Origin: Coralloluteibacterium stylophorae
GTDB taxonomy: Bacteria > Pseudomonadota > Gammaproteobacteria > Xanthomonadales > Xanthomonadaceae
Reading direction: 5' to 3'
NCBI RefSeq assembly: GCF_018122625.2
Contig: NZ_JAGQFT020000005.1
Span: 248,001-312,000, forward strand
DNA: 64,000 nt
Made by a program: the position numbers and the translations under genes. Below, in pieces: positions 26,896-34,034 of the stretch. Positions within the stretch are counted from its first letter, which is position 1. Each line of letters opens with the position of its first letter. The notes under the pieces were generated by a model. The model was not told the DNA's origin. It saw only the letters and a list, made by a program, of their open reading frames with translations, and searched no databases.

Positions 26896-27884
26896 ACGCA
26901 CAGCTCGATCCCAATTCGCTCACCGCGCCGGCAGTGGCGCTGCACGATCTGCATCCGGCGACGGACGACATCGCCGCCGACGTGCGCAGCGGCCTGTCGC
27001 GGCGGCCCAAGCATCTGCCGTCGAAGTACTTCTACGACGCGCGCGGCTCCGAGCTGTTCGAGTCGATCTGCGTCCAGCCGGAGTACTACCTGACCCGCAC
27101 CGAGCTGCGCATCCTGCGCGACCGCGCCGGCGAGATCGCGCAGGCGCTGGGTCCGCGCGTGCGCCTGGTCGAATACGGCAGCGGCGCCGGCATCAAGACC
27201 CGCCTGATGCTGGAGGCGCTGGAGGATCCGGTGGCCTACCTGCCGGTCGAGATCTCGCGCAGCGCGTTGCTGGAGAGCGTCGCCGAGCTGGCCGAGCGCT
27301 ATCCGGGCGTGGAGATGCTGCCGGTCTGCGCCGACTTCACCCGGCCGCTGACGCTGCCGCGCGTGCGCCGCGAGCCGGCGCGCACGGCGATCTTCTTTCC
27401 CGGCTCCACGCTCGGCAATTTCGACCACCGCGACGCCTGCCGGCTGCTGGCGCAGATGCGCGCGGAGATGGGGCGCGACGGCGCCGCCATCGTCGGCATC
27501 GACCTGGTCAAGGACCGCGCCGAGCTGGAGGCCGCCTACAACGATGCGGCGGGCGTCACCGCCGAGTTCACCCTGAACCTGCTCGCGCGCATCAACCGCG
27601 AGCTCGGCGCCGACTTCGACCTGTCGAAGTTCCGCCACCGCGCGCTCTACAACCCGATGGCCATGCGCATCGAGACGCACATCGTGAGCCTGCAGGACCA
27701 GACGGTGACGGTCGGCGACCAGCGCGTGCACTTCGCGATCGGCGAGCCGATGCTGGTCGAGTACAGCTGCAAGTACACCCCGGACCGGTTCGCCGCGCTG
27801 GCGCGCCGCGCCGGCCTGGCGGTGAGCCGGCTGTGGACCGACGCCGACGCCCGCTTCGGCATCGCCCTGCTGGAGCGCGCATGA
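26892..27884 (+). CDS. egtD: L-histidine N(alpha)-methyltransferase EgtD
   Basis: SAM-dependent enzyme that trimethylates histidine to hercynine, the EgtB substrate; 330 residues. Diagnostic stretches are LPSKYFYDARGSELFESIC, the SAM-binding LVEYGSGAGIKTRLML (about 91-106), FFPGSTLGNFD, VGIDLVKD, the histidine-binding YNPMAMRIETHI (about 252-263) and IGEPMLVEYSCKYT. It starts within the egtB stop (ATGA) and overlaps the following small gene the same way, making a tight three-gene unit. The product order egtB-egtD and intact motifs make the pathway call strong. Confidence 0.94.
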   Translation: MNAQLDPNSLTAPAVALHDLHPATDDIAADVRSGLSRRPKHLPSKYFYDARGSELFESICVQPEYYLTRTELRILRDRAGEIAQALGPRVRLVEYGSGAGIKTRLMLEALEDPVAYLPVEISRSALLESVAELAERYPGVEMLPVCADFTRPLTLPRVRREPARTAIFFPGSTLGNFDHRDACRLLAQMRAEMGRDGAAIVGIDLVKDRAELEAAYNDAAGVTAEFTLNLLARINRELGADFDLSKFRHRALYNPMAMRIETHIVSLQDQTVTVGDQRVHFAIGEPMLVEYSCKYTPDRFAALARRAGLAVSRLWTDADARFGIALLERA

Positions 27885-28117
27885 GCGCCGGCGCCGCCAT
27901 GCACGCGCCCGGCCGCGAGGTGCCGGATCCGGCACCGAAGGAGATCCCTGATCCGACGCCGCCCGAGAAGGCGCCGCCGACGCCGCGCGAGATCCCGGAC
28001 GGTCCCGACGAGTCGCCGCAGCCGCCGGGTGCGCCCGAGTCGCCGCCGGCGCCGCCGACCGAGGTGCCGGATTCGCCCGGCACCGGCGATCCGCCGCATG
28101 GGCCGGAAACGCCGTGA
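27881..28117 (+). CDS. Small proline-rich protein after egtD
   Basis: A 78-residue protein of almost only Pro, Glu, Asp, Ala and Gly, built from imperfect repeats (EVPDPAPKEIPDPTPPEK, PREIPDG, TEVPDSPG). The ATG overlaps the egtD stop. No signal peptide or hydrophobic stretch is seen, so it should be cytosolic and extended. I do not recognise a function. Its coupling to egtD suggests co-production; a chance frame in GC-rich DNA is the alternative, though the periodic [E/K]-[I/V]-P-D repeat argues against that. Confidence 0.55.
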   Translation: MSAGAAMHAPGREVPDPAPKEIPDPTPPEKAPPTPREIPDGPDESPQPPGAPESPPAPPTEVPDSPGTGDPPHGPETP

Positions 28118-28130
28118 TCGCGCGCCCGCG

Positions 28131-28838
28131 TCAGTCGCGGGCGTCGCCGGGGGCCGAGCGCAGGCTGGCGACGGCGTAGTCCTCGGCGATGCGGGCGCCG
28201 TCCCAGCTGTAGATCAGGTGCCGGCCCTGCCGGCAGCGCGCGACGAGGTCCGGGTAGAACACCGCCACGCACTCGCCGCCGGCATGGCGCACGCTGGGGT
28301 AGACGATGCCGTCGGCGCCCCCGGCGCGCAGGCGCCCGGCCAGCGCCTGCGAGGCGCGGTAGTCGTCGGGATCCAGTTCCGCCGGCCACGCCCCGGCGCG
28401 CAGGTCGTGCAGCTGCCCGCGGATCGCCGTGCGGTAGGCGCGCATCTCGATCTTCATCGCCGGCTCCCGCGTCGCCGCCATGAAGCGGGCGCGGTGGTAC
28501 ATGGTCTCGCGCACCGCGGTGTCGAGGCTGCGCGCCGCGTAGAAGACGCCGACGCCGGGATCGGCGAAGCGGCTGCCGCCGGGATTGGGATGGGTGAACG
28601 CGGCCATGACCGGCGTGCTGCCGGGGCCGGCGATGCGGCGCGCCGCAGGCACCAGGGCGAGGTCGCCGACCTCCTGGCGCAGGCGCGGATTGGTCATCGC
28701 CTCGATCGCGAACAGCGCGTCCAGGTCGGCGGGATCGGCGATGCGGTCGAACGGTCCCACCGGCGGGAAGCGGCTCGGCACGATGCGCCAGGCCTCGGGC
28801 CAGTCGACGGCGGTCAGCGGCGGAGTCGGGCGGGCCAT
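28131..28838 (-). CDS. RES-domain toxin
   Basis: Toxin of a RES/Xre toxin-antitoxin system; characterised relatives (ParT, MbcT, Res) attack NAD+ or ADP-ribosylate a target. It has 235 residues. The RES fold signatures are RFADPGVGVFYAARSLDTAVRE (about 90-112) and the C-terminal ADGIVYPSVRHAGGECVAVF (about 174-193), with the conserved Arg, Tyr, Glu and Ser-type residues of the NAD pocket apparently present. It lies downstream of its antitoxin with a 76-base gap, larger than usual for such pairs, and is convergent with the egt operon. Confidence 0.88.
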   Translation of the reverse strand: MARPTPPLTAVDWPEAWRIVPSRFPPVGPFDRIADPADLDALFAIEAMTNPRLRQEVGDLALVPAARRIAGPGSTPVMAAFTHPNPGGSRFADPGVGVFYAARSLDTAVRETMYHRARFMAATREPAMKIEMRAYRTAIRGQLHDLRAGAWPAELDPDDYRASQALAGRLRAGGADGIVYPSVRHAGGECVAVFYPDLVARCRQGRHLIYSWDGARIAEDYAVASLRSAPGDARD

Positions 28839-28914
28839 CGCGTTGGGCTGCGGCGGGGGGAAGTCGCAGTCTCGCCGCCGCGCGTCGCAGTGCCTGCGAT
28901 GGGGCCGGCGTCCC

Positions 28915-29325
28915 TCACCAGCCGCGCTGGGCGTCGAGGTAGCTGCGCACGACGTAGAGGTCGGCGACGTTGCCCGACAGCATGCGCTCCAGCGCCGACT
29001 GGCCGTTGAAGGGCGGCGCTGCGTTCGGCCGGTGCACCCAGGCGTCGGCGCGGGTGGGGTCGGGGAACAGGATCTCCAGGGCCTTGAAGATGCCCAGCAC
29101 GTAGCTGATCCGCTCGAGCGTATCGCGGCCCAGGCTCGCGTCGCGGGTCTTCTTCCACTTGAAGAACGTCGACTCGGGCGGGTCGCCCAGCAGGCGGCGC
29201 ACCTGCTGGCTCTTCAGTCCCCAGCGTTCGGCGATGGCGAACAGCGCACGCAGGCCCGCCGGACCCAACGGATCGGGGCGGGCCGTCGCGGTCGCGGTCG
29301 CGGTCGCGGTCGTGCGGGCAGCCAT
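28915..29325 (-). CDS. MbcA/ParS/Xre-type antitoxin
   Basis: DNA-binding antitoxin with a DUF2384-type C-terminus that plugs the RES toxin pocket; 136 residues from the ATG at 29325 (a GTG five codons upstream is possible). The Xre-like helical part is GLRALFAIAERWGLKSQQVRRLL (about 27-49). The C-terminal domain has LERISYVLGIFKALEILFPD, AWVHRPNAAPPFNGQSALERML and the terminal YLDAQRGW, all typical. The N-terminus is an odd Thr-Ala repeat (ARTTATATATATAR) encoded by about 4.5 copies of GTCGCG at 29285-29312. It is expected to repress its own promoter in the 125-bp gap before the transpeptidase gene. Confidence 0.85.
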   Translation of the reverse strand: MAARTTATATATATARPDPLGPAGLRALFAIAERWGLKSQQVRRLLGDPPESTFFKWKKTRDASLGRDTLERISYVLGIFKALEILFPDPTRADAWVHRPNAAPPFNGQSALERMLSGNVADLYVVRSYLDAQRGW

Positions 29326-29450
29326 GGTCTTGCTCCACACAGAGAGAACAGCAGAAATCTACTCTTCGACGAGAGGTCGCGCAAACGGCTCACGCTGGGC
29401 TCACCGGCGTTTCATGCACCGGGCACGCCGCGGCCGCTAGCGTCGAGGTC

Positions 29451-30557
29451 ATGAACATCCGCACCCCGCAGCTCCTCACGCTCGCCGCCGGCCTCGCGCT
29501 GGCGCTGGGCACCGGTTCCGTATCCGCCTATGCATCGCCATCGCTCGCCGGCGACGCCACGCCCTCCGCGGCCCGTCCGCCGTCGGATGCGCCGGCCGCC
29601 CGGGCCGATGCCGACGCACTGGTGCCGAATGCGCCGCTGCACGGCGAGGTGACCTTCCAGCCCGGCGACTGGCTGTGGGAGCCGGAGCTTGCGCCGGACG
29701 GCCCGGTGGTGATGGTCGTGAGCCTTCCGGAGCAACGCATCTACGTCTACCGCAATGGCGTGCGCATCGGCGTGTCCACGGTGAGCACGGGCGAGGACGG
29801 CTACGAGACGCCTACCGGCGAGTTCGTGATCCTGCAGAAGGAGCGCATGCATCACTCCAACCTGTACAACGACGCGCCGATGCCCTTCATGCAGCGCCTG
29901 ACCTGGGACGGCATCGCCCTGCACGCCGGACGCATCCCCGGCCATCCGGCCTCGCACGGCTGCGTGCGGCTGCCGGAGGACTTCGCGCGGCGGCTGTTCG
30001 AGGTGACGGACTTCGGCGGCGCGGTCGTGGTCGCCGACGAGGGCTCGCATCCGAAGGCGGTGGTGCATCCGGGCCTGATCGCGCCGATCGAGCCGAAGAC
30101 CGCCTTCATGCGCGTCGGCAGCGGCGTCGATCCCGCCGACGAACTGTGGGCGACGGAGCGGGTGACCGAGGGTCCGCTGGTCGCGGTGCTGAGCGAGGCC
30201 GAGCGCCGCGTGGTCGTGATGCGCAACGGCATCGAGATCGCCAGCGCGCCGCTGCGCCGCGGCGGCGTGCGCGGACTGTTCGACCGCGTCGACGCGATGG
30301 TGGACGCCGTGCCTGCCGCGCAGGCGGAAGAGGGCGCGCCGACGGTCGCCCCGCCGCAGGAGGCGGAACGGGTGTTCGCCGAGTCGAGCCTCGATGCCTT
30401 GCCCGACACCGTGCCGGACAACATCCGCGCCCTGCTCGGGCCGGACAGCCGCATCCTCGTGGCGGCGCTGCCGCTGGATGGACCGAACACGGCCGCGACC
30501 GCCGCTCCGGACCTGCCGCCGGGCACTGCGGAAGAGCGGGCGGCGGCTGCGCCCTGA
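29451..30557 (+). CDS. L,D-transpeptidase (YkuD family), copy 1
   Basis: Secreted peptidoglycan cross-linking or lipoprotein-anchoring enzyme; 368 residues. A signal peptide (LLTLAAGLALALGTGSVSAYA) is followed by a linker. The YkuD domain (about 78-195) reads VVMVVSLPEQRIYVYRNGVR and TPTGEFVILQKE, with the active site HPASHGCVRLP (catalytic Cys171). The C-terminal half has a second region that restates the start of the domain (LVAVLSEAERRVVVMRNGIEI) without catalytic residues. This architecture is shared with the gene at 31698-32825, so the two are duplicates flanking a different transpeptidase. Confidence 0.92.
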   Translation: MNIRTPQLLTLAAGLALALGTGSVSAYASPSLAGDATPSAARPPSDAPAARADADALVPNAPLHGEVTFQPGDWLWEPELAPDGPVVMVVSLPEQRIYVYRNGVRIGVSTVSTGEDGYETPTGEFVILQKERMHHSNLYNDAPMPFMQRLTWDGIALHAGRIPGHPASHGCVRLPEDFARRLFEVTDFGGAVVVADEGSHPKAVVHPGLIAPIEPKTAFMRVGSGVDPADELWATERVTEGPLVAVLSEAERRVVVMRNGIEIASAPLRRGGVRGLFDRVDAMVDAVPAAQAEEGAPTVAPPQEAERVFAESSLDALPDTVPDNIRALLGPDSRILVAALPLDGPNTAATAAPDLPPGTAEERAAAAP

Positions 30558-30621
30558 GCGGCCTCACCTGACTGAATCACCGTTGCGGACGCCGGCTTAT
30601 TCGCCGCCGGTCGCGCCGCGT

Positions 30622-30637
30622 GTTGCGCTTGCGCAAC
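30622..30637. promoter_or_regulatory. Inverted repeat upstream of the second transpeptidase
   Basis: GTTGCGC-TT-GCGCAAC, a perfect 7-bp dyad in the 200-bp gap between the first two transpeptidase genes. A TTTAAT hexamer at 30665-30670 downstream could be a -10 element, which would put the dyad in an operator position. No clear -35 is seen. Confidence 0.35.
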
Positions 30638-30757
30638 GCCGGTGCTCACCAAGCTGCACTCGCCTTTAATCCGCGGTTCGGATCCCGCTGAGGAAGGTGG
30701 ACGCGATGTGGAGGATCGCTACTCTGGCGCGGCCTTCCGCTCCGTCCTCCTCACGCC

Positions 30758-31630
30758 GTGAAGACATCCCGTTCCCGTGCCGTGGCAATTCTCGCCGCGG
30801 CCGTCGGTCTCGCCGCCGCCTCGTCCCACGCCGTCCAGCACGCCAGCCGCACGCCGCGGCTCGAGCAGCCGCTCCCCGCCGTCACGCCGGAGCGCCCGTT
30901 GGCCGAGCTCGCTCCGGCCACCGCGCCCGCCGCCGCGGAGACGGCGCCGGCCTTCGCCTTGTTCGAGACCCTGCGCCCGCTCGCACCGGGGCTCGATGCC
31001 GATGTGCTGGGCATGGCGCTCGGCGCGCGCGAGTGCGCGCTCGCCTCCGGCGAGGTCGCCGACGTCTCGCGCCTGGCGGTGATCGACTACTCGCTGCCGT
31101 CGACCGAGAAGCGGATGTGGGTGTTCGACCTCGACGCGCGCACGCTGCTGTTCGCCGAGCACGTCGCGCACGGCAAGAACACCGGCGCCAACATGGCCAC
31201 CCGGTTCTCCAACGTCGAAGGCAGCCTGCAGACGAGCCTGGGCCTGTTCACCACCGCCGAGACCTACCAGGGCGGCAACGGCTACTCGATGCGCATGGAC
31301 GGCCTGGAGCCGGGCTTCAACGACCTCGCGCGCCAGCGCGCGATCGTCGTGCACGGCGCGTCCTACGTGAATCCCGACGGCGCGCGCAGCATGGGGCGCC
31401 TGGGCCGCAGCTTCGGCTGCCCGGCGGTCCGCACCGCGGTGGCGCGGCAGATCATCGACACGCTCAAGGGCGGACAGATGCTGTTCTCCTACTATCCGGA
31501 CGACGCCTGGCTCGCGTCCTCGCCCTTCCTCAACTGCAAGGCGGCCACCTCGGGCCTGGCGGCGATGTCCAAAGCTTCGATGCTGCAGGCGCGCGCCGTC
31601 GCCGACGCCGGCACCCGCGCCCGCCGCTGA
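30758..31630 (+). CDS. Murein L,D-transpeptidase catalytic-domain protein (YkuD_2 type)
   Basis: Exported 290-residue protein of the second, divergent YkuD-like family. A GTG start gives a signal peptide (AVAILAAAVGLAAASSHA). The catalytic half has LAVIDYSLPSTEKRMWVFDL, VAHGKNTGANMATRFSN, IVVHGASYV (His199) and GRSFGCPAV (Cys221), the features of this family. The usual long spacing between GKN and the catalytic Cys is kept. It sits between two YkuD-family transpeptidases, with hairpins on both sides, so it may be transcribed separately. The precise substrate in the cell wall is unknown. Confidence 0.88.
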   Translation: MKTSRSRAVAILAAAVGLAAASSHAVQHASRTPRLEQPLPAVTPERPLAELAPATAPAAAETAPAFALFETLRPLAPGLDADVLGMALGARECALASGEVADVSRLAVIDYSLPSTEKRMWVFDLDARTLLFAEHVAHGKNTGANMATRFSNVEGSLQTSLGLFTTAETYQGGNGYSMRMDGLEPGFNDLARQRAIVVHGASYVNPDGARSMGRLGRSFGCPAVRTAVARQIIDTLKGGQMLFSYYPDDAWLASSPFLNCKAATSGLAAMSKASMLQARAVADAGTRARR

Positions 31631-31663
31631 CGCGGGCACATCGCAGTGCGCGCCGCCTGATAC

Positions 31664-31685
31664 CGTCGTCGCCGGTCCGACGACG
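31664..31685. promoter_or_regulatory. Hairpin before the third transpeptidase
   Basis: 8-bp stem CGTCGTCG / CGACGACG with a 6-base loop, ending 12 bases before the ATG at 31698. It may terminate the upstream gene, bind a regulator or limit ribosome access; the sequence cannot decide. Confidence 0.35.
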
Positions 31686-31697
31686 AGACGAGGCGGC

Positions 31698-32825
31698 ATG
31701 ATCCGGCGAGTTCCTTCTTCCTGTTCCGCGCGCATCGCGGGCCGGCTGCTGCTGGCCCTGGGCCTGCTGGCGATGGCGGGCGTCGCACCGGCGCAGAGCG
31801 ATGCCATTCCCACCGGCGCGATGCCGCTGGCGACGCCGGTCTCCGCGCTGCGCCCGGGCCAGTACGTGTGGACGCCCGAGGTGGCGCCCGACGGCCCGGT
31901 CCTGGTGGTGGTGAGCCTGCCCGAGCAGCTCGCCTTCGTGTACCGCAACGGCGTGCGCATCGGCACCAGCACGGTCAGCACCGGCAAGGCCGGGCACGCC
32001 ACGCCGACCGGTGTGTTCTCGATCCTGCAGAAGCGCCGCGAGCACTACTCCAACCTCTACAACAACGCGCCGATGCCGTTCATGCAGCGGCTGACCTGGG
32101 ACGGCATCGCCCTGCACGCCGGCAACCTACCCGGCTATCCCGCCTCGCACGGCTGCGTACGCCTGCCAATCGCCTTCGCCCAGGCCCTGTTCGGCGCGAC
32201 GAAGACCGGCATGACCGTGGTCGTGGCCGACGATGCCGCGGTGACGCCGCGGCTTGCGCACCCGGGCCTGTTCGCGCCGGCCGACGCCGCCGGCAGCGTG
32301 CGTCCGGATCCCGCGCTGGCGACCGGAATCACCTGGACGCCCGAGGTGGCCGGCGCCGGGCCGCTCACCATCGTGGTCAGTACCGCGGACGCACGCGTGG
32401 TGGTGCTGCGCGACGGCACGGTGATCGGCAACGCGCCGGTGCGGGTGGACGACGGCCCGGCGCTCGGCACCCGCGCCTACGTGCTGATGGAGGGGCCGGT
32501 GGAGGGACCGAGCCGCATCGTGCCGGGACGCGACGCCCTGCGCTGGCTCGGCGTGGCCATGCCCGGCGACGTCGAGGGTGCCGGCGGCGGCATCGCCAGC
32601 GACGCGATCGCGCGCCTGCACGCCGACCCCGTGTTCCTGCAGAACGTCTACGACCAGCTCGTTCCCGGCACCACCCTGGTGGTCACCGACGCCCCGGCAC
32701 GCGCGCGCGCCACCGGCACCGAGCTGACCGTGCTGCGCGGCGACGCCCTGCCCGAGGACATCCGCCCGCTGCCGACCCCGGCGGGGGAGGCGGTGGAGGT
32801 GAGGGATGTGGTGGGGGGTGGGTGA
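31698..32825 (+). CDS. L,D-transpeptidase (YkuD family), copy 2
   Basis: Exported 375-residue homologue of the protein at 29451. A signal peptide (LLLALGLLAMAGVAPAQS) precedes a YkuD domain whose order and wording match copy 1 closely (APDGPVLVVVSLPEQLAFVY, TPTGVFSILQK, YSNLYNNAPMPFMQRLTWDG, HGCVRLP with Cys153). The second half again holds a non-catalytic echo (PLTIVVSTADARVVVLRDGT), followed by a domain present in both copies. The C-terminus (EAVEVRDVVGGG) is Gly-rich and ends 11 bases before a 7-bp repeat array. Confidence 0.92.
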   Translation: MIRRVPSSCSARIAGRLLLALGLLAMAGVAPAQSDAIPTGAMPLATPVSALRPGQYVWTPEVAPDGPVLVVVSLPEQLAFVYRNGVRIGTSTVSTGKAGHATPTGVFSILQKRREHYSNLYNNAPMPFMQRLTWDGIALHAGNLPGYPASHGCVRLPIAFAQALFGATKTGMTVVVADDAAVTPRLAHPGLFAPADAAGSVRPDPALATGITWTPEVAGAGPLTIVVSTADARVVVLRDGTVIGNAPVRVDDGPALGTRAYVLMEGPVEGPSRIVPGRDALRWLGVAMPGDVEGAGGGIASDAIARLHADPVFLQNVYDQLVPGTTLVVTDAPARARATGTELTVLRGDALPEDIRPLPTPAGEAVEVRDVVGGG

Positions 32826-32836
32826 GGCGGTGAGGT

Positions 32837-32983
32837 GGGAAGCGGGAGTCGGGAATCGGGACCTGCCGCGTGCGTGGGTGAGCCGACCCATCACGGATCC
32901 GGGCCGAGCCGGGCGCCTGCCGTGCGTGCAGGGCCCACGAACATTCGGCGTAACCTTCCCGATTCCCGATTCCCGATTCCCAC
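32837..32983. repeat. Inverted 7-bp repeat arrays flanking about 95 bp
   Basis: The left arm (32837-32860) has GGGAAGC, GGGAGTC, GGGAATC and GGGACC. The right arm (32956-32983) has TTCCCGA three times and TTCCCAC. Arms enclose 95 bp with no evident gene. It fills the whole space between two convergent genes, ending one base before the mrfB stop codon. Same design as 5324-5486; it probably forms a large cruciform or acts as a bidirectional terminator. Confidence 0.7.
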
Positions 32984-32984
32984 C

Positions 32985-34034
32985 TCACCCCGCTTCCGCC
33001 CCCAACCGCTCCAGCAACCCGCCCAGGCTCCGCAGATCCTGGGCGTTGTGGGCGCCGACGCGGCGGAGGTCGCGGGCGTCGCCGCCGCGGAGGTAGTCGA
33101 GCCAGGCGCGCGGGGCTTCCGCGCCGGGGAGGTCGTCCTCGCGCAGCACGCCCAGAAGCTCGCGCTCGGCAGTCGCGAGCCGGCAGTTCGGCCAGATCCC
33201 GCGCCAGCGCCGGCGGACCGGATGCAGCAGGTCGAGGTGGGCGAGGCCGGCGAGCGGGTTGGCCAGGCGCGCGAGGCGGTAGCGGGTGGCCAGCAGCGGC
33301 GCGTCGTAGCTGCGGCCGTTGTAGCTGACCAGCACCGTGTCGGCGCGCAGCCAGGTGGCGAAGGTGCGCAGCATCGCGGCCTCGGCGCCGAGCGTGGTGA
33401 TGGTGAGCTGGCGCAGGCGCAGGGCGCCCTCGTGCCAGTCGGCGGCGCCGATCATGAAGGCGCGGGTGCCGGTGCCGCCGGCGAGGCCCGTGGTTTCGGT
33501 GTCGAAGGCGAGGAAGCGTGCGCCGGCCACCGCGCCGACCGGATGCGGCGCGCTGTTGGCCCCCAGCGGCGGCGGCCGCGGCGTGCCGCGCACGCGGCAG
33601 CAGTCGATGGCGTGCGGGATCCTGGCCCAGGCGAAGCGCTGCTCGAGGTAGCGCAGGCCCGGCGCGATCTCCTCGCCGTCGACGCGCCGATCCGGCGCCG
33701 CGCGCGACCGCGGCGCCGGCATGCCGGTGCGGTTGCGCACGCCGAGCAGGCGGCGCAGTTCCTCGGGCACCGGCGGGCGCCGCGCCGGCGTCGGGGCCTG
33801 CGTGGGCGCTGCGAGCAGGCGGGCGCCGGTGGGGCCGGGCGCCAGTTCATCCAGCGCACGCCCGTCGCGCGGAACCGCATCGACGTCGGGCCCGCCGCCC
33901 GCACGCGGGGCGCGCGGCTCGACGCCCGCTGCCGGCAGCGGTCGCGCCGACGGCACCGTCGCCGCACCGGCCCCGAGCGTCGCGCCGCCGGCCTGCTGCC
34001 GCAGCGCGCGCAGGCGTCGCGCGAGTCCGCTCAT
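32985..34034 (-). CDS. mrfB: RNase H-like exonuclease MrfB/YprB
   Basis: DnaQ/RNase H-fold 3'-5' exonuclease, the nuclease partner of the adjoining helicase; in Bacillus the pair repairs mitomycin C damage. It has 349 residues. The long Pro/Ala-rich N-terminus (about 1-120) is probably disordered. The nuclease domain starts FLAFDTETTGLAGGTGTRAF (about 170-190, first Asp and Glu ligands), then ADTVLVSYNGRSYDAPLL and HNAQDLRSLGGLLERL (distal Asp). The ATG at 34034 overlaps the helicase stop (ATGA), so the two are coupled. The assignment rests on motifs and the conserved pairing. Confidence 0.85.
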   Translation of the reverse strand: MSGLARRLRALRQQAGGATLGAGAATVPSARPLPAAGVEPRAPRAGGGPDVDAVPRDGRALDELAPGPTGARLLAAPTQAPTPARRPPVPEELRRLLGVRNRTGMPAPRSRAAPDRRVDGEEIAPGLRYLEQRFAWARIPHAIDCCRVRGTPRPPPLGANSAPHPVGAVAGARFLAFDTETTGLAGGTGTRAFMIGAADWHEGALRLRQLTITTLGAEAAMLRTFATWLRADTVLVSYNGRSYDAPLLATRYRLARLANPLAGLAHLDLLHPVRRRWRGIWPNCRLATAERELLGVLREDDLPGAEAPRAWLDYLRGGDARDLRRVGAHNAQDLRSLGGLLERLGAEAG

